From: VXNF01 sp965116465 | GTDB lineage: Bacteria > Actinomycetota > Acidimicrobiia > Acidimicrobiales > CATQHL01 | Direction of reading: 5' to 3' | DNA length: 64,000 nucleotides | Assembly (NCBI GenBank): GCA_965116465.1 | Contig: OZ220687.1 | Coordinates: forward strand, 434,001 to 498,000 | Shown: piece after piece, positions 28,231-35,989 of the stretch | Layout: each line of letters starts with the position of its first letter | Numbering within the stretch: the stretch's first letter is position 1 | Position numbers and translations under genes: made by a program | Notes under the pieces: model-generated | Told to the model about the DNA's origin: nothing | The model's database searches: none | The model's input: only the letters and a program-made list of their open reading frames with translations

Positions 28231-29164
28231 GCCCACCGTGCGGGACCGGTTCCGGGGCTGCCTGCTGGGTCTGGCTGCGGGCGATGCGCTCGGCACCACC
28301 CTGGAGTTCAAACCGCCCGGCAGCTTCGAGCCGATCGACGACATGGTCGGCGGCGGGCCGTTCGATCTGCGGCCCGGTCAATGGACCGACGACACCTCGA
28401 TGGCCCTGTGCCTGGCCACGAGCCTGCTGGAGTGCGGCGGCTTCGACCCCGCGGATCAGATGCAGCGCTACCTGCGCTGGGTGGGCGAGGGCTACCTGTC
28501 CTCGACGGGGACGTGCTTCGACTTCGGCAGGACCGTGGCCCGGGCGTTGGCGAAGTTCATCCGCTACCACAACCCCTACTCCGGCTCGACCGACCCTGAC
28601 ACCGCCGGCAACGGGTCGCTGATGCGGCTGGCGCCGGTGCCGATGTTCTTCGCCGCCGACGCCGCCGAAGCGATCGACATGGCCGCGGACAGCTCCCGTA
28701 CCACCCATGCGGCCCACGAGGCCGTCGATGCCTGCCGCTACTACGCCGGCCTGCTGGTCGGCGCCCTGCGGGGAGAGGACAAGGACACGCTGCTGTCCCC
28801 CCAGTACTGCCCCGTCGACGGGCTCTGGGAGCGCGATCCGCTGGTGCTGGGGATCGCCCGCGTCGCCGACGGATCGTTCAAGCGTCTCGACCCGCCCGAC
28901 ATCAAGGGCACCGGCTACGTGGTGGAGGCGCTCGAAGCCGCCCTCTGGGCCTTCGGTCGCTCCAACAACTTCCGCGACGGCGCTCTGCTGGCGGTGAACC
29001 TCGGCGACGACGCCGACACCACCGGCGCCATCTACGGACAGATCGCCGGCGCCCACTACGGCGCCGAGGCGATCCCGGCTCCCTGGCGGGCCAAGCTCAC
29101 GATGCTGACCGAGATCACCGCTCTGGCCGACGGCCTCCACGACCACGCCGCCCTCGACGCTTAG
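28223..29164 (+). CDS. ADP-ribosylglycohydrolase family protein (DraG-like)
   Basis: 313 residues. The start RFRGCLLGLAAGDALG is the family signature. The metal-binding residues appear in WTDDTSMAL and in LGDDADTTGAI near the C-terminus. Such enzymes remove ADP-ribose from proteins, nucleic acids or small molecules. It is coupled to the upstream phosphatase by an overlap, suggesting a shared role in reversing modifications; this is inferred from gene order only. Confidence 0.92.
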   Translation: MSEPTVRDRFRGCLLGLAAGDALGTTLEFKPPGSFEPIDDMVGGGPFDLRPGQWTDDTSMALCLATSLLECGGFDPADQMQRYLRWVGEGYLSSTGTCFDFGRTVARALAKFIRYHNPYSGSTDPDTAGNGSLMRLAPVPMFFAADAAEAIDMAADSSRTTHAAHEAVDACRYYAGLLVGALRGEDKDTLLSPQYCPVDGLWERDPLVLGIARVADGSFKRLDPPDIKGTGYVVEALEAALWAFGRSNNFRDGALLAVNLGDDADTTGAIYGQIAGAHYGAEAIPAPWRAKLTMLTEITALADGLHDHAALDA

Positions 29165-29242
29165 AGGGGCCGGACCACCCGGACCTCCATCAGCAGGCGG
29201 CACCGGCCACGTCGATGTAGCGGTCCGGGGCCGGCGGTCCCG

Positions 29243-30397
29243 CTAGCGACGGAGCAGTTGCTTGAGCCCCCGGACCGCAGGTGTCCACAGCCACTCGGGC
29301 TCGGTGAACCGGCGATGGTTCTCGTCGGGCAGCCCCATGGGGTCGTAGTAGCTCTTGTCGGAGTTCTTGCGCAGGTGGTTCGTCCGCTTCAGCACCTTCA
29401 AGTGGGCATAGGCCGTCCCCGTGTGCGTCCAGCCCTGCCGCAGGTAGTTCCAGTTGTCGGGCGCCAAGTGCTCCGCCGCGGCGAAGTGCCTCCGTGCACG
29501 GGTGCTGTCGCCGGTCGCCTCGAAGTGCAGAGCCAGCTTGAACGTCGCCTCCGCCAGCAGCGTGTCGTCGTCGACGGGCCTGAGCCGCTCGGCCAGTTCG
29601 CTGGCCGACCAGACGTGCTCGCTGTCGGCTCCCCGCTCGATCCAGTCGCGGGTCGCTTGGGCGAACGCGTTGTCGCCGAGGCGCACCTTGCCGAGGCCGA
29701 AGCGGTAGGTGGTCTCAGCCGGGTACGCCCCTTCGCTGCTGCGAACGATGCGTCCATCCTCGTCGATCCAGGCGGCCGACGGCACGTTCACCCAGCCGAA
29801 CAGCGAGCTGATCTGGTGTGTCGGGTCGACGACGCACCGGTAGGTCGGCGAGGCCCGTTCGAACCACTTGTCCAGGGTCTTGGGGTCCGCCGAGTCCTGC
29901 GCCACGCTGATCAACTCGAACCGGTCCGGACCGATGGATTCGTAGAGTTCCTGCCAGACCGGCAGGCTGATGCGACATCCTCACCAGGATGACCAGGTGA
30001 ACAGCACCACCTTGTGGCCCCGCAGGTCCGAGAGTCGCAGCGTGTCGCCGTTGCGCTCGGTCACCTCGAAGTCGGGGGCGATGGCGGATTCCAGCCCCAT
30101 GCGACGGACTTCGGGCACCGACCCGAGGCTCCACACGTCGCCGTCGCGCACGTGCTTCTGGCCGATCATGTCCGCGAACTCCGAGTAGCAGAACCACACC
30201 CAGTCGTCGGCGTCGGCGATCCAGTCGTCGCGCCTGTCCGCCGGCAGCGGCACGCAGATTTCGCCCAGGCACGCGCCCTCCGGCTTCATCTGCCAGCCGG
30301 TGGCGCCGCGAAGCTCGTCGAGTCGCACCCACAGAGCCCCGTCGGCGTCGGTCCGCTGGGAGAACTCGTTCGTCTTGCCGTTTGCGACGATGATCAA
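29243..30397 (-). CDS. TlpA/thioredoxin-like selenoprotein, TGA at 29981-29983 read as Sec139
   Basis: 384 residues when the TGA is read as Sec. The N-terminal 100 residues are unrecognised. A thioredoxin-like domain follows (IAPDFEVTERNGDTLRLSDL, then HKVVLFTWSSW). At the place of the WCxxC redox centre the sequence is SSW-U-GCRISLPVWQELY, giving a U-x-C pair. The same frame continues as a good redoxin (FELISVAQDSADPKTLDKW, GWVNVPSAAWIDEDGRIV) and ends in a TPR-like helical region (ALHFEATGDSTRARRHFAAAEHLAPDNW). A perfect 6-bp hairpin with loop GGUCU starts 14 bases after the UGA. No signal peptide is evident, so it is probably cytoplasmic. Otherwise it would be called two broken genes. Confidence 0.87.
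29950..29966 (-). promoter_or_regulatory. Bacterial SECIS-like hairpin of the TlpA-like selenoprotein
   Basis: On the minus strand CCUGCC pairs with GGCAGG without mismatch around the pentaloop GGUCU (29956-29960). It begins 14 bases downstream of the UGA and its GG starts at base 21. It has the same loop as the hairpin at 25770-25788. Confidence 0.82.
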
Positions 30398-30654
30398 GAT
30401 CGCCCCCTGAGAGCCGACTCACCCAGCCAGGTAAGCGCTCCGCCGCGCGTCATGCCTGAGCAGGAGCCGACCGTACCGCTCGCAGCCGACGGAGACCAGC
30501 ACACCTAGTGGAGCCTGATCAACCGGAGACCTCGATCAGCAGACGGACCCCGCTAGCCATCTCTTGGCTCACTACCGGGGAGTACGTCGATCCGGTGGCG
30601 GAACTACGATCTCGTCCGCTATCCGGACCGTCTTCACGAAGGAGTTGCACGTCG

Positions 30655-31314
30655 ATGAATCTCCGCCGCTACCTGTTCGTTGCTCTCTCGGCCGGTCTGA
30701 TGCTCGCCGTCCTGCCGTCCGGCGCGGGTTCCCAGGAAACCTCCGAGGATGAGGCCGGCACGGTGGATGCCGATGCGACTTCTCCCACCACGGCCACAGC
30801 GCAGATCGTCGGTCCGGACGGTGCCTCGCTGGGCACGGTCACGCTGACCGAGGGGCCAAACGGCGTGCTGGTGCATGCCGATGTGACGGGTTTGTCGCCC
30901 GGCGGGCACGGCTTCCACATTCACGAAGTCGGCGCCTGCGAGCCGGACTTCTCAGCGGCCGGGGGCCATTTCGCCCCCACCGGTCAAGGTCACGGTTTCA
31001 TGACCGCCGGCGGTCATCACGCCGGGGACCTGCCGAACATCTATGCCGCTGCCGACGGCAGCGCGCGTGCCGACACTTTCACCGACGCCGTGACCCTCGA
31101 GTCCGGCCCGGTCCACTCCCTGTTCGACGCCGACGGCTCCGCAATCATCATCCACGCCTTGCCCGACTCCTACGGCGACTCGCCGGGCGCCGGTGACCGG
31201 ATCGGCTGCGGCGTCATCGTCGCAGACTCGGGCGAGGCCGCGGACGGCACCGCCGACGACGACGATGACATGGCTACCGAAGAGGGACCGCCCGAGGAGA
31301 TGCCCGCCGGCTGA
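30655..31314 (+). CDS. Secreted Cu/Zn superoxide dismutase family protein
   Basis: Dismutates superoxide outside the cytoplasm. 219 residues from an ATG with GAAGGAG about 10 bases upstream. A signal peptide (MNLRRYLFVALSAGLMLAVL) is followed by a Glu/Thr-rich linker. Copper ligands are in GFHIHE, GGHFAP and IIHALPDS. Zinc ligands are in TAGGHHAGDLPN. The disulfide cysteines are in VGACEP and IGCGVIV, and the active-site arginine in GAGDRIGC. The C-terminal 30 residues are acidic. It is flanked on both sides by fragments of an endonuclease/exonuclease/phosphatase gene. Confidence 0.93.
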   Translation: MNLRRYLFVALSAGLMLAVLPSGAGSQETSEDEAGTVDADATSPTTATAQIVGPDGASLGTVTLTEGPNGVLVHADVTGLSPGGHGFHIHEVGACEPDFSAAGGHFAPTGQGHGFMTAGGHHAGDLPNIYAAADGSARADTFTDAVTLESGPVHSLFDADGSAIIIHALPDSYGDSPGAGDRIGCGVIVADSGEAADGTADDDDDMATEEGPPEEMPAG

Positions 31315-31337
31315 GGCGGCTCGCCCCCAGGCCGAGC

Positions 31338-31461
31338 CCACACATGCGAGTCCCAATGCTCCCGAGGGCCGGTATCGATCATGGCAGCCACATCCGCCGG
31401 CGGATTGCCTGCTTCCTGCAGCAGCGCAACATCGGCGCCCATCTCCACGAGCTGACGCCAC
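31338..31461 (-). pseudogene. N-terminal fragment of an endonuclease/exonuclease/phosphatase-family gene
   Basis: These 124 bases align to 33228-33351 at roughly 85% identity without gaps and encode the same stretch (LVEMGADVALLQEAGNPPAD, then HWDSHVW). Neither a start nor a downstream part follows. A matching C-terminal tail (about 25 bases, coding RLLIEVSG in the intact copy) occurs at 30523-30547, on the other side of the SOD gene. This is a decayed second copy. Confidence 0.75.
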
Positions 31462-31507
31462 GGCGATCGCCGATCTCGACGACACGGGCGACCAGCGGGG
31501 AGGTCGC

Positions 31508-31846
31508 TCAGTGGCCGAGCAGCATCCGGAGCACGTCGGCGACGCGGCGGCTCGCCTCGATGTCGATCATCCCGAGCCTGTGGACGAGCCGGTTGCGGTT
31601 CACCGACCGGACGAGTTCGCACTGCACGTAACTCGTCTCGGCGAGTCCGGTCTCGGGGATCGCTTCGACCTCGATGTGGATCGAGAGGTCCCGCCGGGTA
31701 GTGGTCAACGGCAGCACGATGACGAACGGGAACGCCGATCCGAACACCACGGGCGGGCCGACGACCAGGGCTGGACGATGGTGTGCGGGTTCGGCGGGAT
31801 ACGGCGTGCCGAAGTCGACCAGCCAGAGCTCGTCAACCGACGCCAT
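31508..31846 (-). CDS. MazF/PemK-family endoribonuclease toxin
   Basis: 112 residues. It starts VDELWLVDFGTPYPAEPAHHRPALVV, with the conserved arrangement for the MazF barrel (the usual R-P-x-V-V is HRPALVV). PLTTTRR in strand 3 is the catalytic threonine region and VQCELVRSVNRNRLVHRLG matches the usual Q-x-R-xxxxxR pattern. Such toxins cleave mRNA. It overlaps the upstream antitoxin gene by 14 bases, the usual type II arrangement. Confidence 0.88.
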   Translation of the reverse strand: MASVDELWLVDFGTPYPAEPAHHRPALVVGPPVVFGSAFPFVIVLPLTTTRRDLSIHIEVEAIPETGLAETSYVQCELVRSVNRNRLVHRLGMIDIEASRRVADVLRMLLGH

Positions 31847-32072
31847 CGCCAACCGCGGAGGACTCCGCCTCGCCCAGATAGTCCTCCCAGGCGGCGGCGT
31901 CCTCACGCAGCGCGGCGAGCTCACCGACAGCCCGACGGGCGAACCGCTCCCGGCGAAGCGCCTCAGCCGCGGCCCGCACGGTGTCGATCAGAGACATGTC
32001 CGCATCCCGGCTCAACGCCTGAAGCTGAGCGTGCGTCCCACTATCGACCCGAATCGTCGTCGTCTTGGCCAC
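31833..32072 (-). CDS. Ribbon-helix-helix antitoxin partner of the MazF-like toxin
   Basis: 79 residues. The N-terminal strand TTTIRVDSGTHAQLQALS and the helices after it fit a ribbon-helix-helix DNA-binding fold. The C-terminal half (ALREDAAAWEDYLGEAESS) is acidic and probably wraps the toxin. A perfect inverted repeat lies just before its start, where autorepression would act. Confidence 0.82.
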   Translation of the reverse strand: MAKTTTIRVDSGTHAQLQALSRDADMSLIDTVRAAAEALRRERFARRAVGELAALREDAAAWEDYLGEAESSAVGDGVG

Positions 32073-32079
32073 GAGGGCA

Positions 32080-32096
32080 GTCTACAAAATGTAGAC
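32080..32096. promoter_or_regulatory. Palindromic operator of the MazEF-like module
   Basis: GTCTACA-AAA-TGTAGAC: two perfect 7-base arms around a 3-base spacer, beginning 8 bases upstream of the antitoxin start. Such sites are usual for antitoxin-mediated autorepression. Confidence 0.65.
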
Positions 32097-32164
32097 GCCC
32101 GCCGGCCACCGGACCAGGTCGTGCCACGGGCCGCAGATCGACCGGAGTTCTGCACGATCTGCCG

Positions 32165-32386
32165 TCACTTTTCGGCGATTTCTGACGCCTCGGGCGAGGG
32201 TGCCGGCAAGAGCGTGTCGAAGTCGGCGAGCAGGGCGCCGAAACTGCCGAGGGGCACCGCCGTGGCGTCGCCGCGGGCCTGGGGTTCGGCGCCGCCGTAG
32301 ACGATGGCCGCCGCGGCGACCCCGGGGACCGTGCGCCGGACGCGGCGCAATCCGTCGAACCACATTTCGCCCGCGTACCCCGCATT
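32165..32386 (-). pseudogene. Possible C-terminal remnant of a DUF4143-type AAA ATPase
   Basis: An open frame of about 70 residues containing WFDGLRRVRRTVPG, AAIVYGGAEPQARGDATAVPL and a short tail before a stop. The pattern of a WF-GLR helix, a hydrophobic strand ending YGG and a final VPL strand is seen at the C-terminus of ATPases with a DUF4143 domain. No ATPase part is nearby. It could also be a chance frame. Confidence 0.35.
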
Positions 32387-32513
32387 CTGATTCTGTCAGA
32401 CTCAAAGTACGGGGTACATGGTCCTCGTCGATGTTCGGTGGGGACCTAGTGCGCGACCAGTGCCAGCCGACACACCTCGCCGTTCCTGGGCACGACAGCC
32501 TGGCCGAGCGCGG
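32387..32513. other. Non-coding remainder of a 440-base stretch without an intact gene
   Basis: Between the MazEF operator and the next gene I see only the possible ATPase remnant at 32165-32386. No RNA gene, repeat or strong promoter was recognised in the rest. Confidence 0.4.
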
Positions 32514-33398
32514 CTAGCCGGAGACCTCGATCAGCAGGCGGCAGTGGTCGCTGGCTCCCCAGTCTTCGGGCTCGTTCAGGGCGCGCACCTTGACGCTCTC
32601 GTGGAAGCCGCGCGAGGCGATTGCGTAGTCGTACTGGTACTCGGCGTCGCCTGGTTTCTGCTGCGAGTGATGGAAGGTCGGCACGCTCAGGGTGTCTGGG
32701 GGCATGCCGCGTGGTGTCGGCTCTGCGCGCCTGCCGTTGGGGTACTGAGGCCCCAGGAGTTCCAGGCCGAGAGCCGCCATCCTGTCGGTGACGGTGCGTT
32801 CGCGGGCCGGAAGCGCCAGGTGGTGGTCATCGGTGGCGCCGAAGATCATGTTGAGGTCACCTGCGGCGAGGATGCGGTGCGTGCTGGGATCGGGATGGCC
32901 GATGAAGGCTGACAGGTCCGACAGGATGCGGTGCACCGAGGCATCTGCATAGCCGACCTTGAAGAACTTGGTCTTGGTCGACTCGTGCGGCTTGTTCCAT
33001 TTCCCGTACATGGACACCGCGATGAACGGGTCCGAGCCGTCTCTGGGCGTGACGCGGGCGGCGGCAATCGTGCCGATGCCGCTAACAGCGATCTCATCCC
33101 CAGCAGGCCAACTGATCGGACTGATCTGCTTGAACCACTCCACGTCGACCCGGTCCGACAGCTTCACCACCTTCGCTCACCGGTCGAAGAGATTCGGCCA
33201 GTCGCGGCCCTTCCACCACTCCGAGTTCCACACATGCGAGTCCCAATGCTCCTGAGGGCCCGTATCGACCCGGTCTGCCACATCCGCTGGCGGGTTACCC
33301 GCTTCCTGCAGCAGGGCCACATCGGCACCCATCTCCACGAGCTCGCGCCACGCCGCATGCTTCTTGGCGATGTTCCAGCTCACAACCGTCGTCGTCAT
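32514..33398 (-). pseudogene. Endonuclease/exonuclease/phosphatase-family gene with an in-frame stop
   Basis: The gene starts at ATG 33398 with a good ribosome binding site (GAGGAGG) and reads TTTVVSWNIAKKHAAWREL, a family N-terminus with the WNI motif. At codon 74 (33177-33179) a TGA follows LFDR. The same frame continues as AKVVKLSDRVDVEW to a normal end with AAGDLNM and GASDHCRLLIEVSG, which carry the metal and catalytic residues. The TGA is not at a cysteine-like position and no GGUCU hairpin follows, so this is probably a nonsense mutation, or a read error. Fragments of a second copy flank the SOD gene. Confidence 0.78.
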
Positions 33399-33602
33399 CT
33401 CAACCTCCTCGCTGTGCCGGGTGACTCCCAGCCAACGGCGTTGGCTCCGCCGAGGGAGCACTATGCCCGCCAACGCGATGGCGAGCGACCGCGAGTCGCA
33501 TTCAGCCTCGGCTCTCGTCGTTCAACTATGACCCAGGCCTGTGACAACTCTGGCAACGGAGCCCGGAGCAGGCCGCCCGCCAACTGAGGACGCTCGGAAA
33601 CC

Positions 33603-33926
33603 TCAGGCCACTCGTACTGCGTCTTCCAGTTGGTCTGGCATCTCAGCGGGGAACGACAAAACCAGGTGTCGGCCCAGCGCCGTCGCGACCCGGGCGAGCG
33701 TGTCGATGCGGTTGCGCACGCCGCCACCTTCCTCGAGCCGCGAGATCACCGATTGCGTGGTACCCATGCGCTCGGCCAACTCACGCTGACTCAGCCCCGC
33801 CGCGACGCGCAGGTCATAGATGAGCTGCCCTAAGGCGAGTTCCTGCTCAATCCCGGCCCGCGTCTCAGCTGACGGCTCAACCCGCTTGCCCTTGACATCC
33901 TCCCACTGCGAACAATTCGCCACCAT
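33603..33926 (-). CDS. XRE-family helix-turn-helix protein, antitoxin-like
   Basis: 107 residues. The helix-turn-helix reads IYDLRVAAGLSQRELAERMGTTQSVISRLEEG, followed by IDTLARVATALGRHLVL. This is the HigA-like antitoxin/regulator pattern. In such systems the toxin gene usually lies just upstream, but 33927-34103 holds no recognisable RelE-type toxin, so the antitoxin may be orphaned. The ATG at 33926 was chosen since the upstream extension is low complexity. Confidence 0.8.
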   Translation of the reverse strand: MVANCSQWEDVKGKRVEPSAETRAGIEQELALGQLIYDLRVAAGLSQRELAERMGTTQSVISRLEEGGGVRNRIDTLARVATALGRHLVLSFPAEMPDQLEDAVRVA

Positions 33927-34143
33927 GTCTCCCTCTCTTGCGTCGGATAATGACGACCCACCCATCGACGACTTGCACAAGCGGGGCATCCGCCGGCACG
34001 GAGAAGCCAGACTCAGGCAGGACCCGCCGGTCGGCCGCTTCGTGCGTCGCCCACGGAGCTCGGTTGAAGCGCACTCCGTCAATCTAATCCTCCGGTAATA
34101 CAAAACAATTTAGCGAGAGCCATATATCATCGATCGTGTTGAT

Positions 34144-34191
34144 GGCTCGCCCGTTGGCGAGCCGCGGGGGCCCTGTTGTTGGGACCCCCGC
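34144..34191 (+). promoter_or_regulatory. Two back-to-back RNA hairpins upstream of a 43-residue reading frame
   Basis: Hairpin 1 (34144-34163) is GGCTCGCC, loop CGTT, GGCGAGCC, with eight perfect pairs. Hairpin 2 (34164-34191) pairs GCGGGGG with CCCCCGC plus two further pairs after a mismatch, around GTTGTT. Neither has a following T run. They lie 19 bases before the next start codon, with TTGGAGGA between, so a leader RNA or attenuator is possible. Confidence 0.5.
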
Positions 34192-34210
34192 TCCAGTTGG
34201 AGGAACCCGC

Positions 34211-34342
34211 GTGCAGAACGTGATCCGAGATGGGCTAGCGGAACGTGTCGAGCGACGCCGCCGCGATCCGGAGTTCCAGTCGATACTGCAGGGAATCCTC
34301 CAGCGCCACCAGAGACTCCTGAACATGTTGGCCGACGCCTGA
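34211..34342 (+). CDS. Small helical protein of unknown function
   Basis: 43 residues from a GTG preceded by GGAGGA at 8 bases. It is basic in the middle (LAERVERRRRDPEFQSIL) and predicted helical throughout, ending HQRLLNMLADA. It resembles a short antitoxin or a DNA-binding accessory peptide, but I recognise no family. The double hairpin just upstream is the most notable context. Confidence 0.5.
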   Translation: MQNVIRDGLAERVERRRRDPEFQSILQGILQRHQRLLNMLADA

Positions 34343-34491
34343 GGTGATCTATCTCGAACTCGGCGATCTGCCTGCCGGAGACTCATGCCCGACCGCCGAG
34401 AGAGGTTCGACAAGACGTCGGCGCTCGACGTCGCGATAGTCTGCTGTTTCCTGTTCATGTATACACGTACAGCATACGATACAATTCAGTC

Positions 34492-35544
34492 ATGCCGCGG
34501 AGAGCGTCATCTGATATCGAGAGGGAGGCCGCGGAGGCGCTGGCCAACGCACTAGAAGGTCTGGGGATCGCAGCTGCCGTCTCCTGTGGCGGGAGCGACC
34601 GTGATCCGCCTGGATCCGATTTCACCGTCGACGTAGCCGGACGACAATTCGATGCCGAGGTCAAGACGGTCGTCACCGCCGCACGCGGCGATCAACTCGC
34701 TCGGAGCCTCCGCGATCGTCACCGGCCGGTGATCGTGGTGGCGCAGCGCATCGCCTCTGATGCGAAACGGATACTGCGTCGCCGCGGCGTGAACTTCTTC
34801 GACATGCGGGGAGAGCTGCGAATCGTCGAACCGCCGCTGATCATCGACACCCAGATGCCCCCCACCTCGGGCACGCTCTCGGCACCGGTCGGGCCACTGG
34901 GGAGCCAGGTGGCCAAAGAGGTGGCGATTGCGTGTCTTCTCACGCCGGATCAGCGCCACGGTGTCCGCCAACTCGCGCGGCAACTGGCCCGGGCGCCCAG
35001 CGCGGTGTCCGCTGCCATGAACGGCCTCCGCTCAGCGGGACTCCTGACCTCTGCGGGCGAACCGATGCGGCCGGATCTGTTCCACGAGTTGCTGAGCGTG
35101 TGGCGGCGCCGCCCCGTACCGCTGGCCGGCCTCCCCGACCCGACACCGGGTCGAAACGCGACCCGGCTCGGCCTCGGCCTCGACGACATCGGCAACACCA
35201 CAGGCTGGGCACTGACCGACACGCTCGCCGCGGCCTCGTGGGGTGTGCCAATCGTGGCCCGCGGCGACCACCCGCCGGACTTCTACGTCCCCTCCCAGGC
35301 CGAACTGCGTGCGGCGCAGTCGCTGCTCGGCGTCGTCGTCGATGCCGCCGACCGGGCCTGCACCGTGGCGGTGGCGCCCGTACGGCTGGTCTGCCGTCAA
35401 CGCTTCGATCACTCCGAGGATTCCGGGCGGCGGTGGCCCGTCGTCAGCCACATCGTCGCCGCCCTCGACATCGCCCAGGACAAGGCCCGCGGACTCGAAG
35501 CGTTGTCCGACTGGCAGCCGGAAGGGATCGTCCGTGCCTGGTGA
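34492..35544 (+). CDS. Protein with restriction-nuclease-like N-terminal and winged-helix C-terminal regions
   Basis: 350 residues. Residues about 40-62 (PPGSDFTVDVAGRQFDAEVK) show a D...ExK arrangement like the PD-(D/E)xK nuclease core, followed by RILRRRGVNFFDMRGELRI. Residues about 140-195 are a probable winged helix (VAIACLLTPDQRHGVRQLARQL, AVSAAMNGLRSAGLLTS). The rest is alpha/beta. It recalls AbiEi-like or nuclease-associated regulators, but I cannot assign a family. The AT-rich sequence just upstream (TGTATACACGTACAGCATAC region, 34458-34480) probably holds the promoter. The next gene begins inside its last codons. Confidence 0.7.
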   Translation: MPRRASSDIEREAAEALANALEGLGIAAAVSCGGSDRDPPGSDFTVDVAGRQFDAEVKTVVTAARGDQLARSLRDRHRPVIVVAQRIASDAKRILRRRGVNFFDMRGELRIVEPPLIIDTQMPPTSGTLSAPVGPLGSQVAKEVAIACLLTPDQRHGVRQLARQLARAPSAVSAAMNGLRSAGLLTSAGEPMRPDLFHELLSVWRRRPVPLAGLPDPTPGRNATRLGLGLDDIGNTTGWALTDTLAAASWGVPIVARGDHPPDFYVPSQAELRAAQSLLGVVVDAADRACTVAVAPVRLVCRQRFDHSEDSGRRWPVVSHIVAALDIAQDKARGLEALSDWQPEGIVRAW

Positions 35545-35838
35545 ACGAGTCGTCCTGCTGGGCGACACCGCGACATCGCTGCGGTCGCTGATGAGATCAC
35601 GTCGCACAGCGATGAACTGCGCAAGTGGGTGGCTGCCACGCTGGTCAAGCGGTTCTCCCCCGGACAGGACCTTCGGTACACCCACGCACTCCTCCGACGT
35701 CTCACTCCGTCGCCCGACGCCGAGAGCCTCACCGAGGACGACCTCGCTCTGGTCGCCCGGTTCGGTCATTCGCTTCTCGACCCAGCGGACCCAAGTCAGC
35801 CGTTGAACCGAGTGCGTCGTCCGCGGGGCGCTCCGTAG
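35534..35838 (+). pseudogene. Frameshifted small gene downstream of the winged-helix protein
   Basis: A GTG at 35534 starts VPGERVVLLGDTA and then loses coding character near 35572. A one-base shift continues as DIAAVADEITSHSDELRKW, then LVKRFSPGQDLRYTHALLRRLT, to a stop at 35838, about 100 residues together. A missing G at about 35572 would restore one frame. Family not recognised. It overlaps the end of the upstream gene, so the two were probably a pair. A sequencing error is possible. Confidence 0.55.
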
Positions 35839-35989
35839 GACACATCACGACGCGAGCTTCTGCTCGCGCATCGCGGATTCCCGTTGGCGCTCACGCCTGT
35901 TGCGACCCGCACAGCACCCCGATCCGAGTGCGATTTCGTTGCTCGCTATGCTCTTCCGCCGGTGAGCCGCGTAACCCGGAGATTGCGTC

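Noticed and set aside
33177..33179. In-frame TGA in the endonuclease/exonuclease/phosphatase gene as a third selenocysteine codon
   Set aside because: The context (LFDR-TGA-AKVVKL) is not a cysteine or redox position in the family, and no GGUCU-type hairpin follows at SECIS distance. A nonsense mutation fits better.
33927..34103. RelE/HigB-type toxin expected upstream of the XRE antitoxin
   Set aside because: All three minus-strand frames were read. None shows a toxin motif, only low-complexity or unrecognisable sequence.
35851..35868. Hairpin CGCGAGC-TTCT-GCTCGCG as a terminator
   Set aside because: A good 7-bp stem but no T run after it and it sits between two genes of the same direction, so the function is undecided.
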